Positions 29,812-30,181 of a stretch of 30,181 nt of DNA are shown piece after piece (position 1 is the stretch's first letter; every line of letters starts with the position of its first letter). A program made the translations under genes and the position numbers. The notes under the pieces were generated by a model, which was not told where the DNA came from, made no database searches, and worked only from the letters and a program-made list of their open reading frames with translations. The stretch is from Clostridiaceae bacterium (lineage in GTDB: Bacteria > Bacillota > Clostridia > Oscillospirales > Acutalibacteraceae). Location: assembly GCA_904501755.1 (NCBI GenBank), contig CAJGBV010000019.1, forward strand, positions 1-30,181. Reading direction: 5' to 3'.

Positions 29812-30181
29812 TTATTTAAAAATAATTTCGTTGATAACGCTTTGCAGATACTCCTGTCTGCCGCTTGAAGGTAGCGCAGGAGCGCCCATATCTTCAGCAA
29901 TCGTTGCAAGTTCTGCTAACGAAGTGCTACCATTCACTATCTTTTTTCCAATACCTGTCTTAAAGGAAGAATATCTTTCCTCTACAAAGGAATCTATTCT
30001 ACCATCCTCTATAATCTTTGCTGCATTAATAAGTCCTAATGCAAAGGTATCCATACCAAGAATAAAGGCGTGGAACATATCTTCGGCGGTGTAACTTGGT
30101 CTACGTGTTTTGGAGTCGAAATTCAGTCCTCCGGTAAGTCCGCCTGCCTTTAAGACCTCATACATACACATTGTTGCTTCG
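29812..30181 (-). CDS. xylA: Xylose isomerase, C-terminal part (cut by window end)
   Basis: The frame from the window edge to the TAA at 29812 gives 122 residues of xylose isomerase: VLKAGGLTGGLNFDSKTRR near the edge (metal-ligand region), the DMFHAFILGMDTFALGL helix, then the GRQEYLQSVINEIIF end. This corresponds to about residue 318 onward of the usual 440. Comparison with the left-hand piece (residues 1-100) shows no overlap, so the two may belong to one gene or to two copies. The start and promoter are outside the window. A strong terminator follows, so this xylA is the last gene of its transcript. Confidence 0.93.
   Translation of the reverse strand, partial: EATMCMYEVLKAGGLTGGLNFDSKTRRPSYTAEDMFHAFILGMDTFALGLINAAKIIEDGRIDSFVEERYSSFKTGIGKKIVNGSTSLAELATIAEDMGAPALPSSGRQEYLQSVINEIIFK

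Noticed and set aside
1..30181. The window as a complete circular plasmid or phage
   Set aside because: It carries single-copy housekeeping genes such as infB, nusA and truB, and no replication, partition or phage genes; the split xylA is better explained by an assembly break.
1..30181. tRNA or rRNA genes
   Set aside because: No cloverleaf with a T-arm consensus and no rRNA-like stretch was seen by eye on either strand; a covariance search was not possible.

Overview
The window is low-GC DNA from a spore-forming Firmicute, most likely an anaerobic gut-type member of class Clostridia. The signs are purine-rich Shine-Dalgarno sequences before nearly every gene, sigma-A-type promoters, the rimP-nusA-ylxR-ylxQ-infB-rbfA-nrnA-truB-ribF order, an intact spoVT, and several plant-sugar genes under AraC-type regulators. 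The species cannot be named from the sequence.

Left end (1-3961): a minus-strand GH30 glycosidase-xylB-xylA cluster faces a divergent AraC-family regulator. GH30 would release xylose inside the cell; XylA and XylB would convert it to xylulose 5-phosphate. xylA is cut by the window start after residue 100. The C-terminal part of a xylA, on the same strand, lies at the opposite window end (29812-30181). About 215 residues lie between the two pieces.

3962-7226: a terminator, a decayed copy of the spoVT 5' end, an SGNH hydrolase, a U32-family protein of the RNA-hydroxylation type, and a structured leader before mgtE. 7056-14716: one probable seven-gene transcription unit made of mgtE, a ThuA-like protein, a CYTH protein, an alpha/beta hydrolase, a membrane-anchored MurF-like ligase, a D-Ala-D-Ala ligase-like enzyme and a CDF exporter with a Mn-type metal site. 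It ends at a strong terminator.

14833-19410: a second AraC-type regulator diverges from an L-arabinose-isomerase-family enzyme and a 710-residue protein of no recognised function whose layout resembles GH-A/GH42 enzymes. This is the best candidate here for an undescribed catabolic module.

19397-27911: the minus-strand translation and RNA-processing operon, running from rimP to ribF and a PHP phosphoesterase. Its promoter lies upstream of a hairpin with a T-rich tail, so the operon may be attenuated. 27919-29811: spoVT, a membrane protein of unknown function, a second decayed spoVT 5' end split by a palindromic MITE-like insertion, and a terminator for the right-hand xylA. The spoVT-derived repeats, present in two copies plus the parent gene, are the most unusual non-coding structure.
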